A stretch of 64,000 nt of DNA from Luteococcus sp052116585 (lineage in GTDB: Bacteria; Actinomycetota; Actinomycetes; Propionibacteriales; Propionibacteriaceae): the NCBI RefSeq assembly GCF_052116585.1, contig NZ_JBQKKT010000001.1:124001-188000 (forward strand), written 5' to 3'. The notes beneath the pieces were generated by a model that ran no database searches, was not told the origin of the DNA, and saw only the letters and a list, made by a program, of their open reading frames with translations. This document shows positions 24,968 through 34,398 of the stretch, piece after piece. Both the position numbers and the translations under genes were made by a program. The first letter of the stretch is position 1. The number at the start of each line of letters is the position of its first letter.

Positions 24968-26016
24968 CCCGTCAGACCTGGACGGCCATCGTCTCGGCGG
25001 TCTGCTTCGTCGTGCTGGCGATGCTGCTGGCGCTGTTGCCCGTGCCCTTCGTGGCCTGGGGGCCCGGCCGCACCCTCAATCTGCTGGGCCAGGGCGACAC
25101 CGGACAGCCCGCCGTGAAGGTCGACGGGCTGCGGAACCACCCCGTCACGGGCGAGCTCCAGATGACCACCGTGTCCGTGACGCGCGTCGATTCGCGGCTG
25201 AGCCTGCCCGAGGCGGTGATGGCCCACCTGCTCCCCAAGCGCGACGTCTTGCAGCGGGACGTGGTCTACCCGCCCAGCAAGACCGTCACCCAGGTGCGCA
25301 CGGAGGAGGTGGCGATGATGGATGACTCGAAGTCCCAGGCTGTCGTCGCTGCCCTGCGCGCTGCCGGCGAGGAGGTGCAGCAGATGCCGGTGGTGAAGTC
25401 GGTGGGGCTGTCGGGCCCTGCCTACTCCCGGCTGGAACCGGGCGACCTGATCGAACGCGTGGACCAGACCGAGGTGCAGCGCCCGGCCGACGTCGATCGA
25501 CTGGTGGCGCGCCACGCCGTCGGAGACCCGGTGGTGCTTTCCGTCCTGCGTGACGGCAAGCAGATGGACGTGACGGTGACTACCGTCTCGTCGAATGAGG
25601 ACAAGAAGGTACCGGTGATCGGTACCCGCACTGCGGAGGGATACCTGTACGCGCCCAAGGTGACCTTCGGGATTGATCCGGCTGTGGTGGGTCCCAGCGC
25701 AGGGCTGGTCTTCAGTCTGGCGATCTATGACATGATCACGCCCGGTGACCTGCTGGGTGGCCGCAAGGTGGCCGTCACCGGCCAGATCTCCGCAGACGGC
25801 CGGGTCGGCCCGATCGGCGGCATCCAGGAGAAGATCGCGGGCGCCGAACGTTCCGGAGCCGAATACTTCCTGGTACCGAGCGGCAACTGCACCGACATCG
25901 CGGGCATGGAGAGTTCGATGGAGCTCGTGAAGGTCGGCACGATGGGGGAGGCCGTCAAGGCCCTCTCGGACCTGCGGGCCGGCAAGCAACCGGCCAGCCT
26001 GCCCCGGTGCCAGTGA
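24964..26016 (+). CDS. Membrane-anchored PDZ-domain Lon-type protease
   Basis: A 350-residue protein with an N-terminal transmembrane helix (about 9-28), a PDZ domain (about 125-195, with SRLEPGDLIERV) and a C-terminal Lon proteolytic domain. The Ser-Lys dyad is seen as VGPSAGLVFS (Ser about 244) and GGIQEKIAGA (Lys about 287). The protease domain should face outside the membrane. It corresponds to Rv3194c, next to UPF0182, as in mycobacteria. The start at ATG 24964 gives the helix at the extreme N-terminus; a start at 24925 is possible. Confidence 0.88.
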   Translation: MTRQTWTAIVSAVCFVVLAMLLALLPVPFVAWGPGRTLNLLGQGDTGQPAVKVDGLRNHPVTGELQMTTVSVTRVDSRLSLPEAVMAHLLPKRDVLQRDVVYPPSKTVTQVRTEEVAMMDDSKSQAVVAALRAAGEEVQQMPVVKSVGLSGPAYSRLEPGDLIERVDQTEVQRPADVDRLVARHAVGDPVVLSVLRDGKQMDVTVTTVSSNEDKKVPVIGTRTAEGYLYAPKVTFGIDPAVVGPSAGLVFSLAIYDMITPGDLLGGRKVAVTGQISADGRVGPIGGIQEKIAGAERSGAEYFLVPSGNCTDIAGMESSMELVKVGTMGEAVKALSDLRAGKQPASLPRCQ

Positions 26017-26094
26017 GGGCACCCGCATCCGGACACGCATGACACGAGAACCAGTCACCGCAGCGAAACCGGTGACGACAAGACCGAAACAGAG

Positions 26095-26658
26095 ATGAGC
26101 AGCATGACCGACGACAGCAGCGCCGAGACCCGACCTGCCGCCGAGCAGGTGTCCGAGCTCCCCGAGGCCCTGGTGGCCGCCCTGGTGGAGATCGAGCAGT
26201 ATGTGGGGCAGTCCGGGTGGGACCAGCCTGCCCGGCTCTTTGCCCTGGTGCGCACGGCAGACCTGGTGGCCGCGGAGCCCCAGTTGGCCGAGCAGCTCAC
26301 GGTCACCAGCGACGATGCGCTGAGTTCGATCGAGCAGGAGGACTTCCGAGATGGCGAGGACCTGTTCGAGACGCTCTCCCGAATTGGCTGGTCCGACGAC
26401 GTGCACGGTTGCGCCCTGAGTCTGGAGCGTAGCTTTCTCCCGGCGGGCCTGGAGGACCAGATCCCAGCCCACCCCGACGACGCGGCGCGTTTCGTGGCCA
26501 ACCATCCGCAGCACCAGGATGTGCGGGTGGTCGTCGGCGCCCTGCGCGATGGCAGCACCCACGGGTTGGCTCGTCTGGTCACGCAGCCCGACGAGTTGCT
26601 GGGGGGCCATGACCTCGTCCCCGGTCTGTCCCGCGTGCTCGCGGAGACCCTGAGGTGA
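26095..26658 (+). CDS. PPA1309 family protein
   Basis: A 187-residue soluble acidic protein matching the PPA1309 family named after Cutibacterium acnes: LVEIEQYVGQSGWDQPARLFALV (positions about 31-53), GWSDDVHGCALSLER and VVGALRDGSTHGLARL. Function unknown. ATG 26095 or the ATG 9 nt later could be used; neither has a strong ribosome-binding site. It lies 78 bp after the PDZ-Lon gene and 4 bp before UPF0182, so the three are probably one transcript. Confidence 0.85.
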   Translation: MSSMTDDSSAETRPAAEQVSELPEALVAALVEIEQYVGQSGWDQPARLFALVRTADLVAAEPQLAEQLTVTSDDALSSIEQEDFRDGEDLFETLSRIGWSDDVHGCALSLERSFLPAGLEDQIPAHPDDAARFVANHPQHQDVRVVVGALRDGSTHGLARLVTQPDELLGGHDLVPGLSRVLAETLR

Positions 26659-26662
26659 ATCG

Positions 26663-29581
26663 ATGAGCACTGCACATCCCGCCGGGGGACCGGCTCGGCG
26701 CCCGGGCCGCCCCCGCCCCGCCCAGAGCGGAACTGAGCAGACCCGTCTGCCCCGTGTGTTGGCCGTGGCCGGTCTGCTGCTGGTGGCCATCGGCCTGTAC
26801 GCCCGCATCTGGACCGACTGGCTGTGGTTCAAGCAACTGGGATTCACCAATGTCTTCCGCACCCGTCTAGGAACCGGACTCCTGCTGTTCCTCGTCTTTG
26901 GAGGACTCACCGCGGCGGTGGTGGCGCTCAATCTGTGGCTCGCGCACCGGATGCGTCCCCGCACTCGGGGGCCGGAGACTCCCTTCACCGGTGTGACCCG
27001 ATCGCTGCTGGAGAGCAGGCACCGTTTGGCGATCGCCCTTGCCGCGCTCTCCTTCGGCCTGCTGAGTGGGCTGACCGCCTTCACACAGCGCGACCTCTTC
27101 CTGGCGTGGCGCCACGCCACTGCCTTCGGCACCACCGAGCCTTGGTTCGACCGAGACGTGTCCTTCTACGTCTTCGACTACCCGTGGTGGCGGTTCGTGC
27201 TCTCGCAAGCCTTCTGGATGGTGGGGGTGAGCCTCTTCCTGGTCCTGGTGGCGCATCTGGCGCTCGGCGCCCTGCAGTCCTTCACGATCACCACGACCCC
27301 GTCGGGGCAGAACATCGTCCGGCGCCAACCGGCTCGCCTGTCGGGAGCCGCCCAGGCCCACATGTCCGTGCTGGCCGGGGTGATGTTGGTGCTCTACGCG
27401 GTGGACTGCTGGCTGGACCGTTACGGATTCGCGGTCACGGACAACTGGCTGTTCACCGGCATCGGGTATGCGGACCTGCGCTCCCGCGTGGTGGCCAAGA
27501 ACATCGTCGCGATGATCGCCCTGCTGTGTGCGCTGCTGTTCTTCCTCAACGCTCGGCTACGCCGCTGGAACATCCCGCTTCTGGCCGTGGTCCTGATGCT
27601 GGCCAGCTCGGTCCTGATCTCCGGTGCCTACCCGGCCGTCGTGCAGCGCTTCGACGTGCAGCCGAAGGGCCCGGCCCGCGAACGCGACTACATCTCGGAG
27701 AACATCACGGCCACCAGGGCCGCCTTCGGGATCAACTCGGTGGAGATCACCGAGGACTATGACGCGACCACCAGTGTCTCTGCCGGTCAGCTCAAGCAGG
27801 ATGCCGAAGCCCTGCCCGGAATCCGCCTGATCGACCCTTCCCTGATTGGGCCCACCTTCGAGCAGCTGCAGCAGGTGCGTGGCTACTACTCCTTCCCCAA
27901 GGTGCTCGACGTCGATCGCTACACGATCGACGGCCAGTTCACCGATGCGGTGGTGGCCGCTCGTGAGATCAACCACGACAAGATTCCGGACAAGAACTGG
28001 ACCAATCTGCACACCGTCTACACGCACGGCTACGGAGTGGTGGGGGCCTATGGCAACCGTCGCCAGGCCAACGGCGAGCCCGAGTGGATCGCCCGGGACA
28101 TCCCCACCAAGGGCAAGCTCGGCGAGACCCAGTCCCGGATCTACTTCGGCGAACGCACCAACACCTATGCCGTGGTGGGCGCCCCGCAGGGAGCCGATCC
28201 CGTCGAGCTGGACACCCCCGGCGGTGGCAAGCAGGGCGCCGTCGAGACCCGCAACACCTATGACGGCAAGGGTGGCGTGGGCATCGGCAATCCCCTCATC
28301 CGAGCCCTGTACGCCATCCGCTTCGGCGACGTCAACCTGTTGCTGTCCACCGGCCGCGTGAACGAGGCCTCCCGGATCCTGTACGACCGGACGCCACGGG
28401 AGCGGCTGCAGAAGGTGGCTCCCTGGCTGACCCCGGACTCCGACGCCTACCCGGCAGTGGTCGACGGACGGATCGTGTGGATCGTGGACGCCTACACCAC
28501 GTCGGGGCTGTACCCGAACTCCAACCAGGTGGAGTTCCGCCAGGCGACGTCCGACTCGCAGACCAGCGTGGCGCAGCAGTCACGTCCCGTGAACTACCTG
28601 CGCAATTCGGTGAAGGCCGTCGTGGATGCGGGTGACGGTGAGGTCACCCTCTACGCCTGGGACGAGGCCGATCCGATCCTGAAGACCTGGCAGAAGGTCT
28701 ACCCCGGCAAGGTGAAGCCCCGCACGGCGATTCCCGAGGACCTGCTGGACCACATGCGCTACCCGTCGGACCTGTTCAAGGTGCAGCGCGAGGTGCTGTC
28801 CCGTTACCACACGACCAATCCCGACACCTGGTTCCAGCAGTCGGACCTCTGGGAGGTGCCGAACGACCCTGTGGCCGAGGGCAAGGAGGCGCCCAACTAC
28901 CTGTCCATCAAGTGGCCTGGGGACAAGGAGCCGGTCTTCAGCCAGACCAGCGTGCTGGTGCCACGAGGTCGTGAGAACCTGGGTGCCTACATGGCGGTGA
29001 ATGCCGATGCCTCGAGCCCTGACTATGGGCAGATGCGGGTGCTGAAGCTCAGCGACAGCAAGCAGGTGGCCGGCCCGGGGCAGACCTTCAATGCGATGAA
29101 CACCGACGAGACGGTGGCCTCCAAGCTGCGCCCCTACCTGATGCAGGGTTCGGCCCAGGCGCACTTCGGCAATCTGCTCACCATTCCGGTGGGTGGCGGC
29201 CTGCTCTACGTGTCGCCGGTCTACACGCAGCAGAGCACCACCAGCGGTGGCTACCTGGTGCTGCGCTTCGTCGTGGTGCGCTTCGGTGAGCACATTGGCA
29301 TCGGTGCCACCCTGCAGGAGGCACTGGACAGTGTCTTCAAGGGCGACGCGGGTGCCTCCACCGGAGAGGAGACCGCGGGGGAGACGCCCCAGCCCGGCGC
29401 CCCCGGCACGCCAGCGGAGCCGGTCACCGGGCAGGAGGCCGCCCAGAAGCTGCTGAACGAGGCGGCGACGGCCTTCGAAGCGGCCGATGCCGCCCTCAAG
29501 AAGGGCGACCTGGCGGGCTACCAGAAGCAGATGGATCTGGCCAAGCAGAAGGTGAAGGCGGCCGACGCGGCACTCCGCTGA
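26663..29581 (+). CDS. UPF0182 family integral membrane protein
   Basis: A 972-residue protein with about seven transmembrane helices in the first third (starting VLAVAGLLLVAIGLYARI, about 32-49) and a large exported domain after about residue 330, beginning near DYISENITATRAAFGI. It ends in a Pro/Glu/Ala-rich linker and a Lys/Ala-rich helix (about 930-970). This is the UPF0182/DUF1774-like actinobacterial family (Rv3193c). Function is not established. GAGGTGA lies upstream of ATG 26663. Complete length for the family. Confidence 0.9.
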   Translation: MSTAHPAGGPARRPGRPRPAQSGTEQTRLPRVLAVAGLLLVAIGLYARIWTDWLWFKQLGFTNVFRTRLGTGLLLFLVFGGLTAAVVALNLWLAHRMRPRTRGPETPFTGVTRSLLESRHRLAIALAALSFGLLSGLTAFTQRDLFLAWRHATAFGTTEPWFDRDVSFYVFDYPWWRFVLSQAFWMVGVSLFLVLVAHLALGALQSFTITTTPSGQNIVRRQPARLSGAAQAHMSVLAGVMLVLYAVDCWLDRYGFAVTDNWLFTGIGYADLRSRVVAKNIVAMIALLCALLFFLNARLRRWNIPLLAVVLMLASSVLISGAYPAVVQRFDVQPKGPARERDYISENITATRAAFGINSVEITEDYDATTSVSAGQLKQDAEALPGIRLIDPSLIGPTFEQLQQVRGYYSFPKVLDVDRYTIDGQFTDAVVAAREINHDKIPDKNWTNLHTVYTHGYGVVGAYGNRRQANGEPEWIARDIPTKGKLGETQSRIYFGERTNTYAVVGAPQGADPVELDTPGGGKQGAVETRNTYDGKGGVGIGNPLIRALYAIRFGDVNLLLSTGRVNEASRILYDRTPRERLQKVAPWLTPDSDAYPAVVDGRIVWIVDAYTTSGLYPNSNQVEFRQATSDSQTSVAQQSRPVNYLRNSVKAVVDAGDGEVTLYAWDEADPILKTWQKVYPGKVKPRTAIPEDLLDHMRYPSDLFKVQREVLSRYHTTNPDTWFQQSDLWEVPNDPVAEGKEAPNYLSIKWPGDKEPVFSQTSVLVPRGRENLGAYMAVNADASSPDYGQMRVLKLSDSKQVAGPGQTFNAMNTDETVASKLRPYLMQGSAQAHFGNLLTIPVGGGLLYVSPVYTQQSTTSGGYLVLRFVVVRFGEHIGIGATLQEALDSVFKGDAGASTGEETAGETPQPGAPGTPAEPVTGQEAAQKLLNEAATAFEAADAALKKGDLAGYQKQMDLAKQKVKAADAALR

Positions 29582-29599
29582 TCAGCGACGCTGGGGTGA

Positions 29600-29633
29600 C
29601 AGTTGCTGGTGCCGCTCAGGGCACCAGCAACTG
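29600..29633. terminator. Perfect 14-bp convergent terminator hairpin
   Basis: The arms 29600-29613 and 29620-29633 flank a 6-nt loop. One arm is in the 3' end of the minus-strand M16 gene and its stop codon (29616-29618) lies in the loop. It would serve both convergent genes. Confidence 0.65.
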
Positions 29634-30977
29634 CACGGCGTAGCCGGCGTCCTCCAGCTGCGGGGTCAGGGCCTTCGCATCGCCCACCAGCACGACGTGC
29701 GCATTGTCCTTCCGCACGACACGTCGGTAGGCATTGCTGGCCGATGCGGTACTCACCTGGGCGATCCGACGAAAGTGCAGGTTGACGAAATCCGGGTGCC
29801 AACCCGCGGCTGCCAGGGTGGCCGCCTGGCTGGCGATGGCACCGGCCGTGTCATAGCGCAGCGGTGCGATGCCCAGCTTCTGGCTCACCGCGTCACTGAT
29901 CTCGTCCGGGCTGAAGTCCTCATCGAGTTCGATGATCCGCAGCGTGTCCTCGAGGGCCTCGGCGGTGACCTCGGTGCGCACGCTGGAGGAGACGGCCCAG
30001 GTGCCGCCCAGGCGGCTGGGTGCGACGCTGAAGTGCACCCCGTAGGTGAACCCCTTCTCCTCACGCAGCACGGAGTTCAGCCGGCTGCCGAAACTACCGC
30101 CCATCGCATTGGCGGCCACCTGCAGCGGTGCGAAGTCCGGGCTGCTGCGGTCCAGGCCGATGCCGGTGACCCGGATCTCCGTCTGGACGGCATCGGGCAG
30201 GTCCACCAGGTGGACGACGCGTCGGCCCCCTTCCGTGGTTGGCAGTGCGCGTGGCATCGGGACGGTGTGCTGGGCGGGAGTACCCGAAGCAGGCCAGTCG
30301 CCGAAGGCGGCGTCGATGACGGCATCGACGTCCGCGTCCAGCTCTCCCGCGATCACCAGGGTGGCGCCGTCGGGCCGCCAGTGCTCGGCGTGGAAGGCGG
30401 CCACCGCCTCGCGGGTGATCGCGGCCACCGTGGTCTCCTCACCGCCCTGGATACGGGAGTCGCGTGAGGCGGGGTCGAAGAGGACCCGCCGCACCGCCAG
30501 GGCCGCCAGGGCCGGGGCGGAGATGCGGGTTTGTTCCAGCTCGGTCAGGCGCAGCGCGACGTGACGGGCGATGTCGGCAGCCTCATGGGTTGGTTGGCGG
30601 ACGATCTCCGAGAAGAGCGGCATCGCGTCGGCGAACCGGGTGCGCGGGACGTCGAGCGAACAGACGGTGGCGGTGGCGCTGGCTCCTCCGTCATAGGCAG
30701 CGCCAACGGACTCCAGCGCGTCGATGATCTGTTCGCCGGGGTGCGGCACGGTGCCCTCGTCGCTGGTGCGCAGTGTGATGGTGGTCACGCCCTCCAGGGC
30801 CGGATCCTCGACGGACAGGGGCAGGTCCAGCACCAGCGTGGCGGTGACGACGTGCTGTCCCGGCAGGTCGAAGGCCCACACGCGAAGACCATTGGGCAGG
30901 GTGCGTTCCCGGGCCTGCGGGAAGCTCCATGGCCGGGCCGCCCGCAGCTCGGGGCGGGGGAGTCGCTGCTGGGTCAT
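29616..30977 (-). CDS. M16 family peptidase, non-catalytic partner
   Basis: A 453-residue insulinase-type protein. It has the M16 fold features ERTLPNGLRVWAF (about 24-36), VVHLVDLPDAVQTEI and GSFGSRLNSVLREEKGFTYGV, but at the place of the HxxEH zinc motif it reads ITLRTSDEGT, so it is catalytically dead. Its start overlaps the stop of the active M16 gene by 4 bp (ATGA). Such pairs in bacteria form heterodimers in which this subunit completes the peptide chamber. Substrate unknown. Confidence 0.88.
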   Translation of the reverse strand: MTQQRLPRPELRAARPWSFPQARERTLPNGLRVWAFDLPGQHVVTATLVLDLPLSVEDPALEGVTTITLRTSDEGTVPHPGEQIIDALESVGAAYDGGASATATVCSLDVPRTRFADAMPLFSEIVRQPTHEAADIARHVALRLTELEQTRISAPALAALAVRRVLFDPASRDSRIQGGEETTVAAITREAVAAFHAEHWRPDGATLVIAGELDADVDAVIDAAFGDWPASGTPAQHTVPMPRALPTTEGGRRVVHLVDLPDAVQTEIRVTGIGLDRSSPDFAPLQVAANAMGGSFGSRLNSVLREEKGFTYGVHFSVAPSRLGGTWAVSSSVRTEVTAEALEDTLRIIELDEDFSPDEISDAVSQKLGIAPLRYDTAGAIASQAATLAAAGWHPDFVNLHFRRIAQVSTASASNAYRRVVRKDNAHVVLVGDAKALTPQLEDAGYAVQLLVP

Positions 30978-32293
30978 GCCTGCTCCTTGGTGGTGCCGGT
31001 GCTCTGTTCCGCAGTCTCGGTGTCCTGACCACGTTGGTAGTACAGGACGCTGCGCTGGTCAGGGTGCAACCAGTCCCGGGCGGCGCGCTGGACGTCCTGG
31101 ACGGTGACGGCCCGCAGCCGCTCCAACTGCGTGTTCAGCCGGGTGGGGTCGCCGTGGAGAGTCGCGAAGGCGCCGAGCTGGTCGGCGCGGCTGTCGATCT
31201 GCGCCAGTTCGCCGAGCCATTCGCGCTCGTAGGAGGCGCAGGCTCGGTCGAGTTCCTCATCCGTGACGCCCTCGTCGATCAGCGCGTGGAGTTGTCGCAG
31301 GAGCTCCTCCTCCACGCGCTCCAGATCGACTTCCTCGCGCGCGCGGGCGGAGACCAGGGCGATCGAGCCGCGCTCCAGATCGATCTGGGAGGCGCCGGCA
31401 CCCTCCGCCAATTCCAGTTCCCGGACCATCACCTTGTGCAGGCGGCTGGCTGGTCCTCCGCCCAGGATGGCCAGGGCCTGTTCCAGGGGCAAGTGGTCCG
31501 GATGGGTCAGGGGAGGCGTGCGCCAGCACAGATGGAGCGCCGAGCGGGGGACGTCGCGCACCACGTCCAACCGCGGGACTCCCGTATGGGGCGGCAGCGC
31601 CTGCACCGCGCGGCGCTCGGGCGCGGGGAGGGTGGGCAGCTGGCCGAAATACTTCTCGGCCAGGGCGAAGGCCTCGTCGGCCTCGATGGCTCCGGCGAGG
31701 GTCAGCACCAGGTTCGATGCCCGGTACCAGGTGCTGAAGAAGTCTCGGACGTCGTCCAGACTGGCTGCGTCCAGGTCCTCCATGGAACCGATGGTGGTGT
31801 GTCCGTAGGCGTGTTCCGACGGGTGGTTCAGCGCCAGCAGGAGGTGCAGCTGGTCGCCATAGGGCACGTTGTCGTAGCGCTGGCGCTTCTCCTCCTTGAC
31901 CACCTCACGCTGGTTGTCCAGATTCTCCTGGCTGACGTCGAGCGTGCCCAGGCGATCGGCCTCCAGCCACAGCGCTAGTTCCACCGCGCCTTCCGGCACG
32001 GTCTCGAAGTAGTTGGTCCGGTCGAAGCTGGTGGTCGCGTTCACATGACCGCCGGCTGCCTGCAGGGCGGAGAGGTGTTCACCGCTGTCCACACCGGCCG
32101 AGCCCTGGAACATCAGGTGCTCGAAGAGATGGGCAAAGCCGCTGCGCCCTGGTACCTCGTCGCCGGAACCCACGTGGTACCAGAGGTTCACCGCCACGGC
32201 CGGGGAACTGGGATCGGGGTTGGCAACCACCCGCAGACCGTTCGGCAGGGTGCGCTCGACGATCTCGTAGTGCAGCGTCAGTGCTTGTGACAT
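30974..32293 (-). CDS. M16B zinc peptidase, catalytic subunit
   Basis: A 439-residue peptidase with an intact zinc motif HLFEH (55-59) and the conserved NQREVVKEEKRQ downstream (third ligand Glu). YGDQLHLLL and GGGPASRLHKVMVRE are typical M16 segments. No signal peptide, so it acts inside the cell. ATG 32293 is preferred; a GTG two codons upstream (32299) is possible. It is translationally coupled to its inactive partner. Confidence 0.9.
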   Translation of the reverse strand: MSQALTLHYEIVERTLPNGLRVVANPDPSSPAVAVNLWYHVGSGDEVPGRSGFAHLFEHLMFQGSAGVDSGEHLSALQAAGGHVNATTSFDRTNYFETVPEGAVELALWLEADRLGTLDVSQENLDNQREVVKEEKRQRYDNVPYGDQLHLLLALNHPSEHAYGHTTIGSMEDLDAASLDDVRDFFSTWYRASNLVLTLAGAIEADEAFALAEKYFGQLPTLPAPERRAVQALPPHTGVPRLDVVRDVPRSALHLCWRTPPLTHPDHLPLEQALAILGGGPASRLHKVMVRELELAEGAGASQIDLERGSIALVSARAREEVDLERVEEELLRQLHALIDEGVTDEELDRACASYEREWLGELAQIDSRADQLGAFATLHGDPTRLNTQLERLRAVTVQDVQRAARDWLHPDQRSVLYYQRGQDTETAEQSTGTTKEQA

Positions 32294-32346
32294 GCCCACC
32301 AGCGTGCCACATCACCGCGATGGGTGGCTCCCAACGGTTGGCGAGG

Positions 32347-32838
32347 TCACAGGCCGTCGACCACGCGCGAGACGAATCGGTCCAGATTGGCCTGCAGCCG
32401 TTCGACGCGGGCGGTCAGGTCCAGCGTCTCCTGGGGCTGGACCCGGCGGGGCTGTTTGATCTTGCGCGCGTACAGGGAACAGGCGAGATCGGCACACATC
32501 GCGGCGCCGACGGAGTTGCCCTCCCGTCCGCGGCTGCCTGCTCGCCGGGCACCCATCATGGCGACGTCGGCGCTGGGGTGGAAGGTATGGCACAGCGAAC
32601 ACATGCCCTGCTTCATGGAGGCCGTGCGGGCGGTGGCGCGCAGGGCGATCGATACGGTTTCGTCGCCGCGCCACAGTGCCAGTCCACCGACTGCGGGGGA
32701 GCCTGGGTCCCGCCAGCCGAAGTAGTCCAGGTTTTCCCAGTCCACGGAATCGAGCGATGGGAGGGCCATGCGCTTGGCCTCGCCCTTCGTGCAGTTCACG
32801 AAGCCGGCGCGGATCTGGTCGTGGGTGATGGGGTGCAC
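32347..32838 (-). CDS. FBP-domain (EF-G-binding-type) zinc-finger protein
   Basis: A 163-residue protein with four cysteines in MCSLCH (about 79-83) and CADLAC (about 114-119), flanked by KGEAKRMALP near the N-terminus and YARKI. This is the treble-clef FBP domain related to FusB-type EF-G-binding proteins, common in actinobacteria. It may bind the ribosome or EF-G; that is inference from the family. GTG 32838 is preferred over TTG 32841 because TAGGAT lies 6 nt upstream. Confidence 0.75.
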   Translation of the reverse strand: MHPITHDQIRAGFVNCTKGEAKRMALPSLDSVDWENLDYFGWRDPGSPAVGGLALWRGDETVSIALRATARTASMKQGMCSLCHTFHPSADVAMMGARRAGSRGREGNSVGAAMCADLACSLYARKIKQPRRVQPQETLDLTARVERLQANLDRFVSRVVDGL

Positions 32839-32844
32839 CAACCG

Positions 32845-32850
32845 ATCCTA
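32845..32850 (-). promoter_or_regulatory. -10 box (TAGGAT) for the FBP gene
   Basis: TAGGAT on the minus strand followed by 6 nt and GTG 32838, predicting a leaderless transcript. The 19-bp tandem repeats lie immediately upstream. Confidence 0.4.
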
Positions 32851-32874
32851 CTGCCACAGATCGGGATCGCCCGC

Positions 32875-32931
32875 CTCCCAGGCACAGCAAGGTCTCCCAG
32901 GGACAGCAAGGTCTCCCAAACACAGCAAAGT
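32875..32931. repeat. Three tandem 19-bp units
   Basis: Units at 32875, 32894 and 32913 share CTCCCA and ACAGCAA. The third unit overlaps the left arm of the tRNA terminator. They lie between the FBP promoter and the tRNA gene. Confidence 0.7.
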
Positions 32932-32971
32932 GCCGCTGGCTCGGGAGGTGATCCCGGTCCAGCGGCACTTT
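32927..32971 (-). terminator. Terminator of the initiator tRNA gene
   Basis: The perfect 13-bp stem AAAGTGCCGCTGG with CCAGCGGCACTTT (32927-32939, 32959-32971) has an inner CGGGA/TCCCG helix. On the minus strand it follows the tRNA 3' end by 7 nt and ends in a short TTT. Confidence 0.75.
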
Positions 32972-32978
32972 CATCTCG

Positions 32979-33052
32979 TAGCGGGGACAGGATTTGAACC
33001 TGTGACCTCTGGGTTATGAGCCCAGCGAGCTACCGAGCTGCTCCACCCCGCG
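32979..33052 (-). tRNA. Initiator tRNA-fMet (CAT)
   Basis: A 74-nt cloverleaf on the minus strand. The anticodon loop CTCATAA is closed by a stem whose three inner pairs are G-C (GGG/CCC), and the first base C opposes T at position 72, leaving the end unpaired; both are initiator features. GTTCAAATCC forms the T loop. CCA is not encoded. Confidence 0.95.
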
Positions 33053-33101
33053 TCGGTGAGAACTACATTACACGCCGACCAACGAAAGGCAAAATCGAGG
33101 A

Positions 33102-34244
33102 TCAGTCCGCCTCCGGGACCAGCGCCCGGGACTCGGCATAGCTCAGTCCGGTCAGCTCCAGGAGGTCCACCAGCATGGAGCGAGACTGGGCCAGAACCAC
33201 GATGCCGGAGAGCGAACCATGCACCCCGATCCCGTCGGTCTCCTCCGCGACGGCGATGATCCTCGGTCGTGCGCGTTCGGGCAGCCGGCGGGCGGCCAGC
33301 TCGGTGGCGCAGAAGTCCACGGCGTCGGCCAGATGGTCGAGCACGTCCAGATAGTCGTCGGGCACCGACTCGCTACGCCAGGTGGCGATCGTTGCGCGCC
33401 TGGCCAGGACGCGGAGATTGCGGCACAGCCGGTCGAGCGGCGCCACCAGTTCCGCGACGGCCTGCACGTGATGGCGCTCGGAGCGCAGGAAGGGGGAGTA
33501 GCGGGTCACGGCAACACCCTCCGATGCTGCGTCGGCCAATTGGCGCAGCTGCTGCTCGGTGGCTCTGGCAAGGTCCAGCACCTTTTCGCCCTTGGTGCGG
33601 TCCTGGGTCCGCAGGGCCTCTCGAGCCTCCCTGATGGTCCTGGAGCACTGTTCCAGTACGGCGCCGGCAATCAGCCGTGGCTTCTGGATTGGGCTGGTTG
33701 GCGCCACCAGGGCAAAGGCCATCGCCAGCGCACAGCCCAGCAGGGCGTCCTGCCATCGGCTCAGGCCCTGGCCTGGAGCTGGCATCAGGGTCATGACGGT
33801 GGCGGCCTGGATTCCGGACTGGTTGATCATCAGAGGTTTGGCATTGAACCAGGTGGCCACGGACATGGCGACGAAGCAGACGAGTGCGATCTGCCACGGG
33901 CCGGTGCCGAAGAGCATGACGAACAGGTCGCCCATGAAGACGCCGATGAAGACACCGAAGGAGACCTCGACGACACGCGAGACGCGCTGTCCGAAACTGA
34001 ATCCCAGACACAAGATGGCGGCCACGGAGGCGAAGAAGGGCATCGGGTGGCCCAGGATGCGCTGTCCCAGGAACCATGCGGTGCCGGCGGCGAGCGCAAT
34101 CTGGACGATCATGAAGCGGCGTGCGCGCCAGCGCTCCAGGCGTCTCTGCTGCTCGGCCAGCCCGAACCTCGCGGCCTGTTCGGACAGGTCGAAGGCCTGC
34201 AGCGTCATCTCATGCAGCGCAGAGCGCTTCCACCGCTCCTGCAT
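33102..34244 (-). CDS. FUSC family membrane protein
   Basis: A 380-residue protein. After a 40-residue amphipathic N-terminus come about five to six transmembrane helices (about 44-180, starting MIVQIALAAGTAWFLG) with the FUSC-type segment MPFFASVAAILCLGFSFG and QSGIQAATVMTLMP. The C-terminal half is a cytoplasmic helical domain. The family is linked to export of aromatic acids, but no substrate can be assigned here. GGAAGGAG lies just before ATG 34244. It is divergent from the peptide ABC operon. Confidence 0.8.
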   Translation of the reverse strand: MQERWKRSALHEMTLQAFDLSEQAARFGLAEQQRRLERWRARRFMIVQIALAAGTAWFLGQRILGHPMPFFASVAAILCLGFSFGQRVSRVVEVSFGVFIGVFMGDLFVMLFGTGPWQIALVCFVAMSVATWFNAKPLMINQSGIQAATVMTLMPAPGQGLSRWQDALLGCALAMAFALVAPTSPIQKPRLIAGAVLEQCSRTIREAREALRTQDRTKGEKVLDLARATEQQLRQLADAASEGVAVTRYSPFLRSERHHVQAVAELVAPLDRLCRNLRVLARRATIATWRSESVPDDYLDVLDHLADAVDFCATELAARRLPERARPRIIAVAEETDGIGVHGSLSGIVVLAQSRSMLVDLLELTGLSYAESRALVPEAD

Positions 34245-34398
34245 CGTGGCTCCTTCCCAGGGACAGTTGGGCGGCGTGGTGCTCCATGATGGTCCGCTGT
34301 TCGATCATCCGGCTGGCCCCTGCATCCACATGTAGAGTTTGCCCGAGCCTCCGCTGCGCTGCGGGATGCTTGCCGATCAATGACTCAGGAGTGGGCGG

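Noticed and set aside
32768..33019. Plus-strand frame ending AGTGFEPVTSGL
   Set aside because: It is the antisense of the initiator tRNA-Met and its terminator; this peptide ending is a familiar artefact of reading tRNA genes.
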